64,000 nt of DNA from Alcanivorax sp. REN37 (GTDB taxonomy: Bacteria > Pseudomonadota > Gammaproteobacteria > Pseudomonadales > Alcanivoracaceae): NCBI RefSeq assembly GCF_041102775.1, contig NZ_JBGCUO010000001.1, forward strand, positions 1,116,001-1,180,000, given 5' to 3'. Positions within the stretch are counted from its first letter, which is position 1; each line of letters starts with the position of its first letter. Under the pieces are notes generated by a model. The model did no database searches. It was not told the DNA's origin and saw nothing but the letters and a program-made list of their open reading frames with translations. Shown piece by piece: positions 29,436 to 39,659 of this stretch. Position numbers and translations under genes: made by a program.

Positions 29436-29999
29436 TTAGATCTTGCCGACCAGGTCCAGGGACGGAGCCAGGGTCGCTTCGCCTTCTTTCCACTTGGCCG
29501 GGCACACTTCGCCCGGGTGGTTGCGGACGTACTGGGCGGCTTTCACTTTGCGCAGCAGGTCGGAGGCGTCGCGACCGATGCCTTCAGCGGTGATTTCAAC
29601 GGCTTGAATGATGCCGTCCGGGTCAACGATGAAGGTGCCGCGGTTGGCCAGGCCCTGGTCTTCGCGCATCACTTCGAAGTTACGGGTTACGAGGCCGGTC
29701 GGGTCGCCGATCATGGTGTACTTGATCTTGGCGATGGTGTCGGAGGCGTCGTGCCACGCTTTGTGGGTGAAGTGGGTGTCGGTGGAGACGGAGTAGATTT
29801 CCACGCCCAGCTTCTGGAATTCTTCGTAGTGGTCAGCCACGTCGCCCAGTTCGGTCGGGCAGACGAAGGTGAAATCGGCCGGGTAGAAGAAGAATACAGA
29901 CCACTGGCCTTTGATGTCGGCGTCGCTGACGTCGATGAACTTGCCGTCCTTGAACGCAGACGCTTTGAACGGTTTGACTTCGGTATTGATCACAGACAT
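29436..29999 (-). CDS. ahpC: alkyl hydroperoxide reductase subunit C (peroxiredoxin)
   Basis: A 187-residue typical two-Cys peroxiredoxin that reduces H2O2 and organic hydroperoxides. The peroxidatic cysteine is Cys47 in FTFVCPTE and the resolving one is Cys166 in GEVCPAKW. The C-terminal tail supports AhpF-dependent recycling. Upstream (30040-30075) are weak OxyR-like tetranucleotides overlapping a possible -10; I do not call them a site. Confidence 0.97.
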   Translation of the reverse strand: MSVINTEVKPFKASAFKDGKFIDVSDADIKGQWSVFFFYPADFTFVCPTELGDVADHYEEFQKLGVEIYSVSTDTHFTHKAWHDASDTIAKIKYTMIGDPTGLVTRNFEVMREDQGLANRGTFIVDPDGIIQAVEITAEGIGRDASDLLRKVKAAQYVRNHPGEVCPAKWKEGEATLAPSLDLVGKI

Positions 30000-30127
30000 G
30001 TCGTAACTCCTTCGCTGAATGTGTCCGGATGACAGGACCTACAATAGCCCTGGTCCGCCGATACTTATAATGGATTAGCGGTATCGACGTGATTGATTCT
30101 CTCTATAGTAACGTGAAAGTCAAAGCC

Positions 30128-31180
30128 TCACGCAATCAGTGCTGATAGATCGCCGTCCAGCAACCGCTGCAGATCTTCCACCAGCTGCTCGGAACGGGCC
30201 ATGATCTCGCCCCATTCGCGAATACGCTGTGCGTCCGACAGGCGACTGAAGTCACGCCGGTCGGGAATACGGCCTTGCGGCAGGCTGGCCACCCACTGCG
30301 CGGACGGGCACAGCATCACCACATTGTCATAGTGGCGCGGATTCGGTTTGCGCCAGCGCAAGCTTTTGTCGAACCAGCCCGGCACCACTTGGCTGTAGAA
30401 GTGCGGATAGAGCACCAGACCGTCATCGCAAAACGGGATGTCGAAGTGGTAATCGGTGATGCCGCCGTCGTAGTACAAGCCCGGCGTGGCGCCGGGAATA
30501 TCAGCGATACCGGCCAGCACCAACGGAATGGCGCCGGACGCCAACACGGCTGGCCGCAGGTTGTCCTCGTTCAAGGCCACCACCTGAGTGGGCAGGTCGT
30601 GAAGCTGGCGGAACGGGGCGCTGGCGCCAGGCGCTTCGAACAACGTGCGTTCGTAGAACGCTCCCAGACTGCGGCGGCTGACCGCGTTGGCGGTGGCGGT
30701 CATGAGTAGACCGGCCATCTGCGCAGCGCGATTGAGTGAGGCGTTGAGGCCCTTGGCGCGGCAGGCGATCAAGTTGAGCTTGATCACCGGGTTGTTGATC
30801 ACCGCCGCCACCGCCTCGGCATCCGGCAGCACCACATCCAACAGGCCGTGGGTGTGGCGGGTGATGTCGTCAAAACTCATGCCCGGCGCATAGCAGATGT
30901 GCTGATAGCCCTCGGCAAATCGGCGCGAGGCCGCTGCCGGATCGCGCTGGGCAAAGCAGCTAAAGCGCCAGGCACCAGCCGAGCTGCCGATCAGGTGCAG
31001 CGGTGTTTGCCGGTCGGCAAAGAACTCGCCGAATAGGAACTCGTCGAGCCGCGCCATCGACAGCCACTTGGGACCGCCGCTGGCACCGACCATGACGCGG
31101 ATGTCTTCCGCGCGCAGGCCGTTCTGCTCGATGTGGGCGCGGGCCTTGGCTCCGGCAATGACACGCAGTGCTGAGGCCAT
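30128..31180 (-). CDS. patatin-like phospholipase
   Basis: A 350-residue serine lipid acyl hydrolase. The oxyanion loop is GASGGPKW, the nucleophile lies in GSSAGAW (GxSxG), and the dyad Asp in DGGITD. The family cleaves membrane phospholipids or other acyl lipids with a Ser-Asp dyad. No signal peptide, so probably cytosolic. Its ATG overlaps the metG stop (ATGA), so it depends on metG expression, an unusual pairing of a housekeeping synthetase with a lipase. Confidence 0.85.
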   Translation of the reverse strand: MASALRVIAGAKARAHIEQNGLRAEDIRVMVGASGGPKWLSMARLDEFLFGEFFADRQTPLHLIGSSAGAWRFSCFAQRDPAAASRRFAEGYQHICYAPGMSFDDITRHTHGLLDVVLPDAEAVAAVINNPVIKLNLIACRAKGLNASLNRAAQMAGLLMTATANAVSRRSLGAFYERTLFEAPGASAPFRQLHDLPTQVVALNEDNLRPAVLASGAIPLVLAGIADIPGATPGLYYDGGITDYHFDIPFCDDGLVLYPHFYSQVVPGWFDKSLRWRKPNPRHYDNVVMLCPSAQWVASLPQGRIPDRRDFSRLSDAQRIREWGEIMARSEQLVEDLQRLLDGDLSALIA

Positions 31181-33222
31181 CAGCGCACTTCCATGCCCGG
31201 TTGGGCGCCGTCATCGGGGCTGAGCAGGAACAAGTCGCTGCCGCCCGGGCCGGCGGCCAGCACCATGCCTTCCGACAGGCCGAATTTCATCTTGCGCGGC
31301 GCTAGGTTGGCGACCATCACCGTCAACCGGCCGACCAGGTCTTCCGGTGCGTATTTGGCCTTGATGCCGGCGAACACGTTGCGGGTGTGCGGCTCGCCCA
31401 CGTCCAGCGTCAGTCGAAGCAGCTTGTCGGCGCCTTCCACCGCTTCGGCGTTAACGATGCGCGCCACCCGCAGCTGCACCTTGAGGAAGTCGTCGATGCT
31501 GATGTGTTGGTCAGCCTCATCTGTGTCTGGCTGTGCTGACTTTGGCGCTTGCTCCGCGGCGGCGGCCGCCTCCGGGACGTCCTCGCGGGAGGCTGCCAGC
31601 AGCGCGTCGATTTGCTTGCTGTCGATGCGCGCCATCATGTTGCTGAAGCGCTCAATGGCATGATCGCCGAGCAGGGTGTTGGCGTCGGCCCACGTCAGCG
31701 GCGCGATATTGAGGAAGGCTTCGGCTTTCTGCGCCAGCGCCGGCAGCACCGGCTTCAGGTACAGCGCCAGCAGGCGGAACAGGTTGAGCGCGGTGGAGCA
31801 GACCGCCAGCACCTGCTGTTCAGCGCCATCCTGCTTGGCCAGTGACCAGGGCGCCTGGTCTTGGATGTACTGGTTGGCCTTGTCGGCCAGCGCCATGATG
31901 TCGCGGATCGCCTTGCCGAATTCGCCTTGCTCGTAGTGGTCAGCGATACGGGCTGCCGCTGCTTGCAGTTCTGCTACCAACTCTGGTTGGTGCAGGTCGG
32001 CGGTCAGGCGACCACCAAATTTATGCACAAAGTTGCCGGTGCGGCTGGCAATGTTGACCACCTTGCCGACCAGATCTGCGTTGACGCGCTGGACGAAGTC
32101 ATCAAGGTTGAGATCGAAATCTTCCACGCCCTTGCTGAGTTTGGCTGCGAAGTAGTAGCGCAGGTATTCCGGGTCCAGGTGGTTCAGGTAAGTGCTGGCC
32201 TTGATGAAAGTGCCGCGCGACTTGGACATTTTGGCACCGTTGACGGTGACGAATCCGTGCACATGCAGGCGAGTGGGCATGCGGAAGCCGGCACCGTGCA
32301 GCATCGCCGGCCAGAACAGGCCGTGGAAGTTGACGATGTCCTTACCGATGAAGTGGTGCAATTCCACCTGGCTGCCAGCCGCCCAGAACTGTTCGAAGTC
32401 GAGGCCGTGCTGGTCGGCGTAGTGTTTGAAGCTGGCCATGTAGCCGATCGGCGCATCCATCCACACATAGAAGTACTTGTTTGGCCAGCCGGGGATCTGG
32501 AAGCCGAAGTAGGGCGCTTCGCGGCTGATGTCCCACGGCTGTAGCCCAGCATCGATCCACTCGCGCAGCTTGTTGGCCACGCTCTCGTGCACCGCGCCGC
32601 TGGCCAGCCAATCGCTGAGCAGTTGCTCAAAGCGTGGCAGGTCGAAGAACAGCTGGGTGTTCTGCTTCTGCACCGGCGCCGCGCCGCTGACGGTGGAGTA
32701 GGGGTCTTTCAGCTCTGACGGCAGGTAGGTGGCGCCGCACACTTCACAGTTGTCGCCGTTTTGGTTTTCCGCCTGACACTTGGGACAGGTGCCGCGCACG
32801 AACCGGTCGGCCAGAAACATGCCCTTGACCGGATCGTAGAGCTGGGAAATCTCTTTTTGCAGGATGTAGCCGGCCTGCTCCAAGCGCGTGAACACGGTTT
32901 CCGACAGCTCGCGGTTCTCGTCGCTGTGGGTGCTGTAGTAGTTGTCGTACTCGATCAAAAACCCGGCGAAATCGCGCTCGTGGTCGGCCTTCACTGCCGT
33001 GATCAACGCTTCCGGGGTGATGCCCTGTTCTTCTGCCTTGAGCATGATGGCGGCGCCATGGGCGTCGTCGGCGCACAGGTACAGACAGTGTTCGCCCCGC
33101 ATCTTCTGGAACCGCACCCAAATATCCGTCTGGATATGCTCCAACATGTGACCGAGATGAATCGGACCATTGGCGTAGGGCAGGGCGCTGGTGACCAGCA
33201 AAGTACGGGGAGATTGAGCCAT
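31180..33222 (-). CDS. metG: methionyl-tRNA synthetase
   Basis: A 680-residue class I synthetase that charges tRNA-Met and initiator tRNA. HLGH lies at residues 22-25 and KMSKS at 331-335. The zinc-knuckle cysteines are Cys146, 149, 159 and 162. A C-terminal Trbp111-type OB-fold domain for dimerisation and tRNA binding fills the last ~110 residues ([15 protein letters not shown] onward). The start gives [19 protein letters not shown], the expected N-terminus, although the frame is open further upstream into the kinase gene. Confidence 0.96.
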   Translation of the reverse strand: MAQSPRTLLVTSALPYANGPIHLGHMLEHIQTDIWVRFQKMRGEHCLYLCADDAHGAAIMLKAEEQGITPEALITAVKADHERDFAGFLIEYDNYYSTHSDENRELSETVFTRLEQAGYILQKEISQLYDPVKGMFLADRFVRGTCPKCQAENQNGDNCEVCGATYLPSELKDPYSTVSGAAPVQKQNTQLFFDLPRFEQLLSDWLASGAVHESVANKLREWIDAGLQPWDISREAPYFGFQIPGWPNKYFYVWMDAPIGYMASFKHYADQHGLDFEQFWAAGSQVELHHFIGKDIVNFHGLFWPAMLHGAGFRMPTRLHVHGFVTVNGAKMSKSRGTFIKASTYLNHLDPEYLRYYFAAKLSKGVEDFDLNLDDFVQRVNADLVGKVVNIASRTGNFVHKFGGRLTADLHQPELVAELQAAAARIADHYEQGEFGKAIRDIMALADKANQYIQDQAPWSLAKQDGAEQQVLAVCSTALNLFRLLALYLKPVLPALAQKAEAFLNIAPLTWADANTLLGDHAIERFSNMMARIDSKQIDALLAASREDVPEAAAAAEQAPKSAQPDTDEADQHISIDDFLKVQLRVARIVNAEAVEGADKLLRLTLDVGEPHTRNVFAGIKAKYAPEDLVGRLTVMVANLAPRKMKFGLSEGMVLAAGPGGSDLFLLSPDDGAQPGMEVR

Positions 33223-33298
33223 GAAGAGGATATTCCGACAGCAGTGGATGGGGCGCTCATGATACGCACCCGGCATGTTTTTTTCACGCCACGGGCGG

Positions 33299-36058
33299 TC
33301 AGCGCGCCGCGGATGCCGCGCGTTGCAGTGCGCCCAGCACCTGGTCGTGGGACACCGGCTTGCCAAGATAGTCGTCCATGCCAACTTCGCGGGCGCGCTG
33401 CACATGGGTAGAGGAAATGCGCGTGCCCAGCGCCACCAGCCACGCGCGCGGCAGGCCGTGTTGCTGCTCTGCTTCACGTCGCAGCTGCGCCAGTTGGCCG
33501 TTCTGCAGGGCGGCATGGTCGGTGTCGAGGAACACCACATCCCATTCGGCTTGGTCACTGCTGAGCAGCGCCGCCGCGTCGTCTGCTTGGCCGCACAAGG
33601 TCGCGCGCAGACCAGCGGTCTTGAGGATCGCATCCAGTACCAGCTGGTTGACCGGGTTCGGTTCCACCACCAATACCCGGCGGGTGCTGTCACGGCGTTG
33701 CGGCGCATCGCTGGCCGGCGACTCGGTGGTGCTGCGGTGCAGCAAGTGCTGCAGGCACTGGCGCAGCGCCAACGCCCGCAGCGGGGTTTCGATCACTTCG
33801 GTGCCTTCGCTGTCTGGCGGCGCCAGCTCAACGCCGGCCGGCTGCGCCAGCACCATCGCCCGCGGGCGCAGCGCCAGCGGAATATTGGCCAGCTGATCGT
33901 GGAAGCAGGGGTCGAGCAATAGCGCGTCCGGAGCCGTGCGCTGCAGCAGATCGCGGGCGTCGTCCAGCGTGGCGCATTCGCTGACCACCATGCCCCAACG
34001 GCTGGCCATCTGACTGACCGACAGCGTCAGCAGCGGGTCGGGGCTGGCCACCAACAGCGAGGCGCCGAACAGCCCTTGGCCCTGCCAGCGACCGGGCGCT
34101 TCCTGGGCGCGCACGGTGAACCAGAAGGTGGCGCCGCGTCCGGGGGCACTGTTGATGCCGAGCTCGCCGCCCATCAGTTGCACCAGTTGGCGACTGATCG
34201 GGAGCCCCAGTCCGGTGCCGTTGCCACGCCGGCGTTCGCTGGTCGGCAGTACGCTGCCGTCTTGGCCGAGCAGGCGTCGCTGTTGGCTGGTATCAAGGCC
34301 GTCGCCGGTATCGGTGATTTCCACCATGACCTGACAGCGGCCGGTAGCATCAGGCGGCTGCTGCAGGCTGACATGCAGCGACACATGGCCGCTGGCGGTC
34401 CACTTGAAGGCGTTGCTGAGCAGGTTGGTAATCACTTGCTTGAAGCGCACCGGGTCCAGCCGTAGGCGGTCCGGCACGCGGCTGTCGAGGAAGGTGTGCA
34501 GCGGCAATTGTTTGCCCGTCGCCAGCAGCGCGAATTGGCTAACACACTCATCTAGCAAGCTTTCCATCGACACTTCCATCTCTTCCAGCCCGAGCTGGCC
34601 GGTTTCGATTTGCGAGTAGTCGAGGATGTCGTTCAGCACCGTGACCAGTGATTGCAGCGAGTGTTCGATGCTGTGCAAGTATTGCCGCTGACTCTCGCTG
34701 GGATCACTGCGGCGCAGCAGCTCGGTCATGCGCAGTGCACCGTTGACCGGGGTGCGCACCTGGTGGGTCATGGTGGCGAGGAATTCGCTTTTGGCCTGGT
34801 TCAGAGAACTCGCCTGCAGTGCTTCGCGGCGGGCGCTTTCCTGCGCGGCTTGGGATTTAGCGCGTTGGGTTTCCAACCGCCGGATGCGGCCGGCCAACAC
34901 CGGTGCCATCAGCAGCAAGTTACTGACCAGCGCCAGCTCCAGCAGATAACGGCTGGCGCCGCTATCCGGCAACACCCCGCCCATGCGCAGTGCCAACACC
35001 GTGGTGCCCAGCGCCGGCGCCAGCCACGCCAGCGTCAGCACCGCGCCATCGGCCAATCCGCGCCGCGCCGCCACCAGCAGACACAGCAGCGCCACCAGAT
35101 TGAACAGCAGCAGCAGCGCAAATTGCAGCGGCAGCACCCAGCGCAGCGGCAGGAACAGCGCCGCCAGTAGCAGCATGACACCGCTGCCGCACAGCAGCGC
35201 GAGGCCGCGTTGGCCGGCCGGCCACAGGCGCCGCAGGTCGAGGAAGTGCGGCAAGAACAGCGTCGGTAGCATCACCAACAGCGGCAGCAGCGTCACCAGC
35301 AACCACAGGCTCAGCTGCGGCACCTGCGGCCACAGCCATTGTTGCGGATAGCCTTGCAAGACCGCCACCAGCGTGCCGGCGGCCAGCGTCCACAGGCTGT
35401 AGTAGAGATAGCTGCGCTCCCGCAGCGCCCAACCCAGCACCGCGTTGTAGAGGCCCAGCAACAGCACCGCACCAAGCAGCAGGCTGTGCAGCAACAGTGT
35501 GCGCTGGCGGCCGGGGTCGGCCACGCCGCGCGGATGCAGTGACAGCGGCAGCGCCAGGCCGGCTTCGCTGTCTGCGCGCAGCAGCAGTTGTACGGTGGCC
35601 GGCTGCGCCGGGATCAGAAAGCTCGGTAGCCCGGCGCCGGGATGGGCGAGCCCGGCCTGCTGGTGGGCAAGCTGCCGTCCGCTAGCGTCGCGCAGGTAGA
35701 GGTCCAGGTGCTGCAGCAGGGCGTTGTCCACTTTCAGGGTCAGCGCTTGCGGCGGGCTGCGGGTCAGTGTCAGTTGCAGCCAGCACTGCTGGTCGGTGAA
35801 GCCGGCATTAAGCCCACTGCGGGGCAGTGGCTGCCAGTGGGTGTCATCGTATTGGCTGAGCAGGGTGTCTGGGGCGAGGGCGGCGCCGGCGGGCAGGCAC
35901 AGCTGGCGGGCGGCGGCGTGCAGCGCTGCCGGGCTGACGGCACTGTCCACCGACAGCGGTAGCGGCAGGTCGGCACGGGCGGCCAGGCCGGTGCATGCAA
36001 TCACCAGCCACAGCATCAGTCGCGCCAGATGGCGGCAGAGCGATCCCCGAGTGGTCAT
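33299..36058 (-). CDS. 7TM-DISM hybrid sensor histidine kinase
   Basis: A 919-residue membrane sensor. A signal peptide and an extracytoplasmic 7TMR-DISM-type domain (about residues 30-180) lead into seven helices (about 185-390). A coiled linker, a HisKA H-box ([15 protein letters not shown]) and an HATPase domain ([29 protein letters not shown]) follow. Next is a degenerate receiver ([11 protein letters not shown]), then a C-terminal receiver whose phosphoacceptor lies in VVFLDTDHA with Lys in GKPV. The acidic pair of that last receiver reads EPN instead of DDN. No response regulator is adjacent. Confidence 0.87.
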   Translation of the reverse strand: MTTRGSLCRHLARLMLWLVIACTGLAARADLPLPLSVDSAVSPAALHAAARQLCLPAGAALAPDTLLSQYDDTHWQPLPRSGLNAGFTDQQCWLQLTLTRSPPQALTLKVDNALLQHLDLYLRDASGRQLAHQQAGLAHPGAGLPSFLIPAQPATVQLLLRADSEAGLALPLSLHPRGVADPGRQRTLLLHSLLLGAVLLLGLYNAVLGWALRERSYLYYSLWTLAAGTLVAVLQGYPQQWLWPQVPQLSLWLLVTLLPLLVMLPTLFLPHFLDLRRLWPAGQRGLALLCGSGVMLLLAALFLPLRWVLPLQFALLLLFNLVALLCLLVAARRGLADGAVLTLAWLAPALGTTVLALRMGGVLPDSGASRYLLELALVSNLLLMAPVLAGRIRRLETQRAKSQAAQESARREALQASSLNQAKSEFLATMTHQVRTPVNGALRMTELLRRSDPSESQRQYLHSIEHSLQSLVTVLNDILDYSQIETGQLGLEEMEVSMESLLDECVSQFALLATGKQLPLHTFLDSRVPDRLRLDPVRFKQVITNLLSNAFKWTASGHVSLHVSLQQPPDATGRCQVMVEITDTGDGLDTSQQRRLLGQDGSVLPTSERRRGNGTGLGLPISRQLVQLMGGELGINSAPGRGATFWFTVRAQEAPGRWQGQGLFGASLLVASPDPLLTLSVSQMASRWGMVVSECATLDDARDLLQRTAPDALLLDPCFHDQLANIPLALRPRAMVLAQPAGVELAPPDSEGTEVIETPLRALALRQCLQHLLHRSTTESPASDAPQRRDSTRRVLVVEPNPVNQLVLDAILKTAGLRATLCGQADDAAALLSSDQAEWDVVFLDTDHAALQNGQLAQLRREAEQQHGLPRAWLVALGTRISSTHVQRAREVGMDDYLGKPVSHDQVLGALQRAASAAR

Positions 36059-36220
36059 GGACGCGTGGCGTCTCCTCGTCACAATTCCCTGTGGAGCAGG
36101 TGGTGGTCGGCTTGAGCTAGGCGGCGTGCCCGGCAAGCTCCGTGCGGCACCGTGCCTAGGGCCTTCTTCTGAGCCGCCATGCTAACCCCTTGGTAGGGGC
36201 GGAACAATGAACGCTTTGGG

Positions 36221-36538
36221 TCAGTGGGTCGGCGCGCCAGCGCTGTCGGTCTGCTCTTGCACCAGCACCCAAGGTCGCACCACCACCGCCCACAGGCTGC
36301 TGTTGGCGTCGGCGAAGCGCAGCGCATCGGCGTCGCTGACGTGGGCCAGCTGGCCCTGCTCCAGCCAGGCTGCCACTGGGTCGCGGCGGTCCTCGGCAAT
36401 CGCCACTGCCACCGTGATCAGGTCCAGTTCCGGGCCGACCCGCAACAACACGCCACGGGCGAAGAAGCCTTCCAGCGCAGACCATTCGATGCGGGCGGTT
36501 TCCAGGTTCAGGGTGTCGGCAAGGCTGACGTCGGTCAT
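36221..36538 (-). CDS. DUF2288 family protein
   Basis: A 105-residue small protein containing the DUF2288 core (LNLETARIEWSALEGFFARGVLLRV ... WLEQGQLAHVSDADA). It is common beside housekeeping genes in gammaproteobacteria; function unknown. GGAGCG lies about 6 nt before ATG 36538. It is divergent from the PA0069-type gene. Confidence 0.75.
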   Translation of the reverse strand: MTDVSLADTLNLETARIEWSALEGFFARGVLLRVGPELDLITVAVAIAEDRRDPVAAWLEQGQLAHVSDADALRFADANSSLWAVVVRPWVLVQEQTDSAGAPTH

Positions 36539-36680
36539 CGGGGCGCTCCGGGCGGGACAGTGGCGGGGGGCGGCAAGTATAAGCAGCCGCCCGGCCGCTG
36601 CCAAAGCCGCGCCGGGCGGTTGAATTTGGGCAACAGTTTTGGTCCAATCACTGGCCAAACAGCCAGTGGTGAGTCAGCCC

Positions 36681-37742
36681 ATGAGCCGAGGACGCGGCAG
36701 CCTCAGCAATCTGCCGGGACGTTTCCTGCGAACCGAGACCCTGTTCGAGGACGGTGAATGCGGCGTTGGCGGGCAACAAAGTGGCCAAGTGGACGCCCGC
36801 GCGCGGCCCACTCACTACCACGGCGAGCAGTGCAAGAGCCTGATTGTTTCCAACCGATCCCCTGATCTGCCGTTCCAGCGCAGCATCAATCCCTATCGCG
36901 GCTGCGAGCACGGCTGCATCTACTGCTATGCGCGGCCTACTCATAGCTATTTGGAGTTGTCGCCCGGGCTCGATTTCGAGACTGAGATTTTCTGCAAAGA
37001 CAATGCCGCGGCGGTGCTGCGCGCACAGCTGGAGCAACCCGGTTACCGCTGCGAGGTGCTGGCACTGGGCACTGCCACTGACCCCTATCAGCCGATCGAA
37101 CGCCGACGCAAACTCACCCGTCAGTTATTGGCGCTGTGCTTGGAACTGCGCCAGCCGGTGATGCTGATTACCAAGAGCAACCTGGTGCTGCGTGATCTCG
37201 ACCTGTTGGCGCCGATGGCCGCTGAAGGGTTGGTGACGGTGGCGGTGTCGGTGACCACCCTCGACAACCGCATCAAGAGCCGGCTGGAGCCGCGCGCCAC
37301 CGCCGGCAGCAAGCGGCTGGAGGCGATCGGCGGGCTCAGCGCCGCGGGGGTGCCGGTGTCGCTGCTGTATGCCCCGGTGATTCCGTTCATTAATGATCAC
37401 GAGCTGGAAGCGATTGTGGCGGCGGCGGCCGATGCCGGTGCCGGCAGCGGCCATTACGTGATGTTGCGGCTGCCGCATGAGGTCAATCCGCTGTGGCAGC
37501 AATGGCTGGCGGCGCACTATCCCGACCGCGCTGGCAAGGTGATGGCGGTGCTGCGCGATCTCGGTGATGGGCGCGAATACCAAAGCGACTTCTTCCGCCG
37601 CCAACGCGGTCAGGGGCCGTGGGCGGCGTTGATCGCTCAGCGCTTCGGACTGGCGTTGAAGCGCCACGGTTTGACCGACGAACGGGTGCCGCTGCGCACC
37701 GATTTGTTCGTGGGCGCCAATCGCCAATGGAGCCTGTTCTGA
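36681..37742 (+). CDS. PA0069-family radical SAM protein (SplB-related)
   Basis: A 353-residue radical S-adenosylmethionine enzyme. The [4Fe-4S] motif is CEHGCIYCYA (C-x3-C-x2-C). The surrounding INPYRGCEHGCIYCYARPTH block and the later LLYAPVIPFIND match the PA0069 group, which is related to spore photoproduct lyase but of unknown reaction. ATG 36681 is a choice among in-frame starts; the ribosome site is weak. The stop overlaps the next ATG by one base (TGATG). Confidence 0.85.
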   Translation: MSRGRGSLSNLPGRFLRTETLFEDGECGVGGQQSGQVDARARPTHYHGEQCKSLIVSNRSPDLPFQRSINPYRGCEHGCIYCYARPTHSYLELSPGLDFETEIFCKDNAAAVLRAQLEQPGYRCEVLALGTATDPYQPIERRRKLTRQLLALCLELRQPVMLITKSNLVLRDLDLLAPMAAEGLVTVAVSVTTLDNRIKSRLEPRATAGSKRLEAIGGLSAAGVPVSLLYAPVIPFINDHELEAIVAAAADAGAGSGHYVMLRLPHEVNPLWQQWLAAHYPDRAGKVMAVLRDLGDGREYQSDFFRRQRGQGPWAALIAQRFGLALKRHGLTDERVPLRTDLFVGANRQWSLF

Positions 37743-38371
37743 TGGCTGAATTGCTTTGGACTCACCCCCGCGGCAAGGCGGTGGGGCAGCTGCTGCTGGC
37801 GCATGGTGCCGGCGCGCCGATGGACAGTGCCTTCATGGAGCAATTGACGCTGGCGTTGGCCGCGTCCGGCGTGGCGGTGGCGCGGTTCGAGTTTGATTAC
37901 ATGGCCGCGCGCCGCGTTGGCGGCGCCAAACGACCTCCCGAGCGGGCTGACAAACTGCTGGCGCAGTTTCAGGCGGCGCTGGCGCACATGCCGGCCGGGC
38001 CGGTCTGGATTGGCGGTAAATCTATGGGCGGGCGTATGGCCACGCTGCTGGCCGCTGCGGCGCCGCCACGGCTGGCCGGGGTGCTGTGTTATGGCTACCC
38101 GTTTCATCCGCTGGGCAAGCCAGAGGTGCTGCGCACCGAGCACTTAGGCACGTTGCCGGTGCCGTTGTTGATCTGCCAAGGCGAGCGCGACCCGTTCGGC
38201 ACCCGTGAGCAGGTGGCGGATTACGAGCTGCCAGCGTCGGTGGAGTTGCGGTGGTTGCCGGATGGCGACCATGACCTCAAACCGCGCAAGGCCAGCGGTC
38301 ACACGCATGAAGGCAACATCAGTGCGGCGGCGCAGGCCAGTGCGACCTGGATGGCGGCGTCGGTGCGCTGA
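37742..38371 (+). CDS. alpha/beta hydrolase, KANL3/Tex30-like
   Basis: A 209-residue alpha/beta-hydrolase of the small COG3571-like group. The oxyanion/HG motif is LLLAHGAGAPMDS, the nucleophile elbow is GGKSMGGR, an Asp lies in CQGERDPFG and the His in DGDHDLKP. It is translationally linked to the radical SAM gene. Substrate unknown. Confidence 0.8.
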   Translation: MAELLWTHPRGKAVGQLLLAHGAGAPMDSAFMEQLTLALAASGVAVARFEFDYMAARRVGGAKRPPERADKLLAQFQAALAHMPAGPVWIGGKSMGGRMATLLAAAAPPRLAGVLCYGYPFHPLGKPEVLRTEHLGTLPVPLLICQGERDPFGTREQVADYELPASVELRWLPDGDHDLKPRKASGHTHEGNISAAAQASATWMAASVR

Positions 38372-38501
38372 AGCGTTGCCGGTTGGCGCTGGCTCCGGTT
38401 TTGGCGACCGTAAAGCCGACGGCAGGCGGCGCACCCCAGCGCCCGATCGCATCGCACTCTAGGGCATCAGTCGGAATGGCACCGTCCGATGCGGCCCGCC
38501 G

Positions 38502-39659
38502 TTAGCTGCTTTTATCAGCGTTTCCGGGGGTGCTGCGCACCCGCCGCCGGCGCCAGCCTTTCGGGCCGATCAGCACAGCGGTGCGCAACCGGTCGCGGCC
38601 GAAACGGGCCATGCGATCGAAGTCTGCCCGTGCCACCGGCAGGTACTGGCAATCGAGTTCGGTCTGGATGCCTTGTTCTGGATCGGAGTCATGCAGGTAA
38701 AGGAAATTGTCGTCGTAGGCGGACAGCACTACCCAGTGCGGCGCCCGGCGGCCGTCCATCTGCCAAGTGGAAATCAGGATGATCGGCACCGCGCCGTTCT
38801 GGTAGGCATCCGTCAGCAGGGGCTGGGTCACTTCGCGGTAATGCACCGGGATGCGCTGCTCGCGCGCTTGATGCACGAAATCTTTGTGCACCAGCTCGAT
38901 CACGTGTTTCTTCTCATCGTTGCGCACGCTGTCGATAAACAGTGGCTCGCGCCGACTGATCCACACTTCCGCATCAAACCCGCGCGCCACCGCCGCCAGC
39001 GCCAGCCCGAGCGGATGGCAGCCGCCGTGGCCAGAGGTCATGAAGATGGTGGTGGATTCGCGCCACAGTCGCAGTTCCTCACGGCGTGAGGGTTTACGCG
39101 CCGGCTCCAGCGCCTGCATGGCCATCATCAGCGAGGCCGGGCCGCAGGTGAACTCGGTGGTTTGCCGGTACCAGGGAATCGGCCGCTGCCACAGTCGCGC
39201 ATCAAAATGGCGAATCTGCTTCTGGTAGCGAATCGCGTCTTGGTGGTCTTCGTAGTAGTTGCGGTACTCGCCAAAGCGTTGGTAATTGAGGCTTTCGTAG
39301 AGCTGGATCGCGGCGGGGTTGTCCTTGCGCACTTCCAAGCGCAGATAAATGCGGTCGGCGGCCAGCGCGGCCTGTTCGGCGGCGTTCATCAGCTTGCGGC
39401 CCAGTCCGAGGCCGCGTGCTTCGCTGCTGACCGCAATCGAATACAGCCGTGCCAGTGAGGTGCCACGGTGCAGGATCACCAGTGCATAGCCGAGCAGCGC
39501 GCCGTGCTGCAGCGCCACGATCAAGGCCGAATGGGGTGTGGTGATCCAGCGCCGCAGGCTGCGGCGGCTGAGGCGGTCGGAGTCGAAGGTGCGGGTTTCC
39601 AGCGCGTGCAGGGCGTCCAAGTCGTCAAGCGTGGCGGGCCGCAATTGCAGGTCGTTCAT
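38502..39659 (-). CDS. GNAT acetyltransferase / C39-like peptidase fusion
   Basis: A 385-residue two-domain protein. Residues ~1-150 are a RimI-type GNAT N-acetyltransferase with the acetyl-CoA loop ARGLGLGRKL. Residues ~160-365 are a papain-fold domain of the C39/DUF3335 type with Cys172 (TTEFTCGPASL), His308 (APHWVVLSAYD) and a nearby Asp. C39 peptidases cleave double-glycine leaders, but this one has no transporter attached. Its ATG overlaps the DUF2817 stop (ATGA), so the two are translated together. Joint modification and cleavage of a peptide is my inference. Confidence 0.87.
   Translation of the reverse strand: MNDLQLRPATLDDLDALHALETRTFDSDRLSRRSLRRWITTPHSALIVALQHGALLGYALVILHRGTSLARLYSIAVSSEARGLGLGRKLMNAAEQAALAADRIYLRLEVRKDNPAAIQLYESLNYQRFGEYRNYYEDHQDAIRYQKQIRHFDARLWQRPIPWYRQTTEFTCGPASLMMAMQALEPARKPSRREELRLWRESTTIFMTSGHGGCHPLGLALAAVARGFDAEVWISRREPLFIDSVRNDEKKHVIELVHKDFVHQAREQRIPVHYREVTQPLLTDAYQNGAVPIILISTWQMDGRRAPHWVVLSAYDDNFLYLHDSDPEQGIQTELDCQYLPVARADFDRMARFGRDRLRTAVLIGPKGWRRRRVRSTPGNADKSS

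Noticed and set aside
30030-30080. OxyR site upstream of ahpC
   Set aside because: Only loose matches to the four spaced tetranucleotides; not enough to call.
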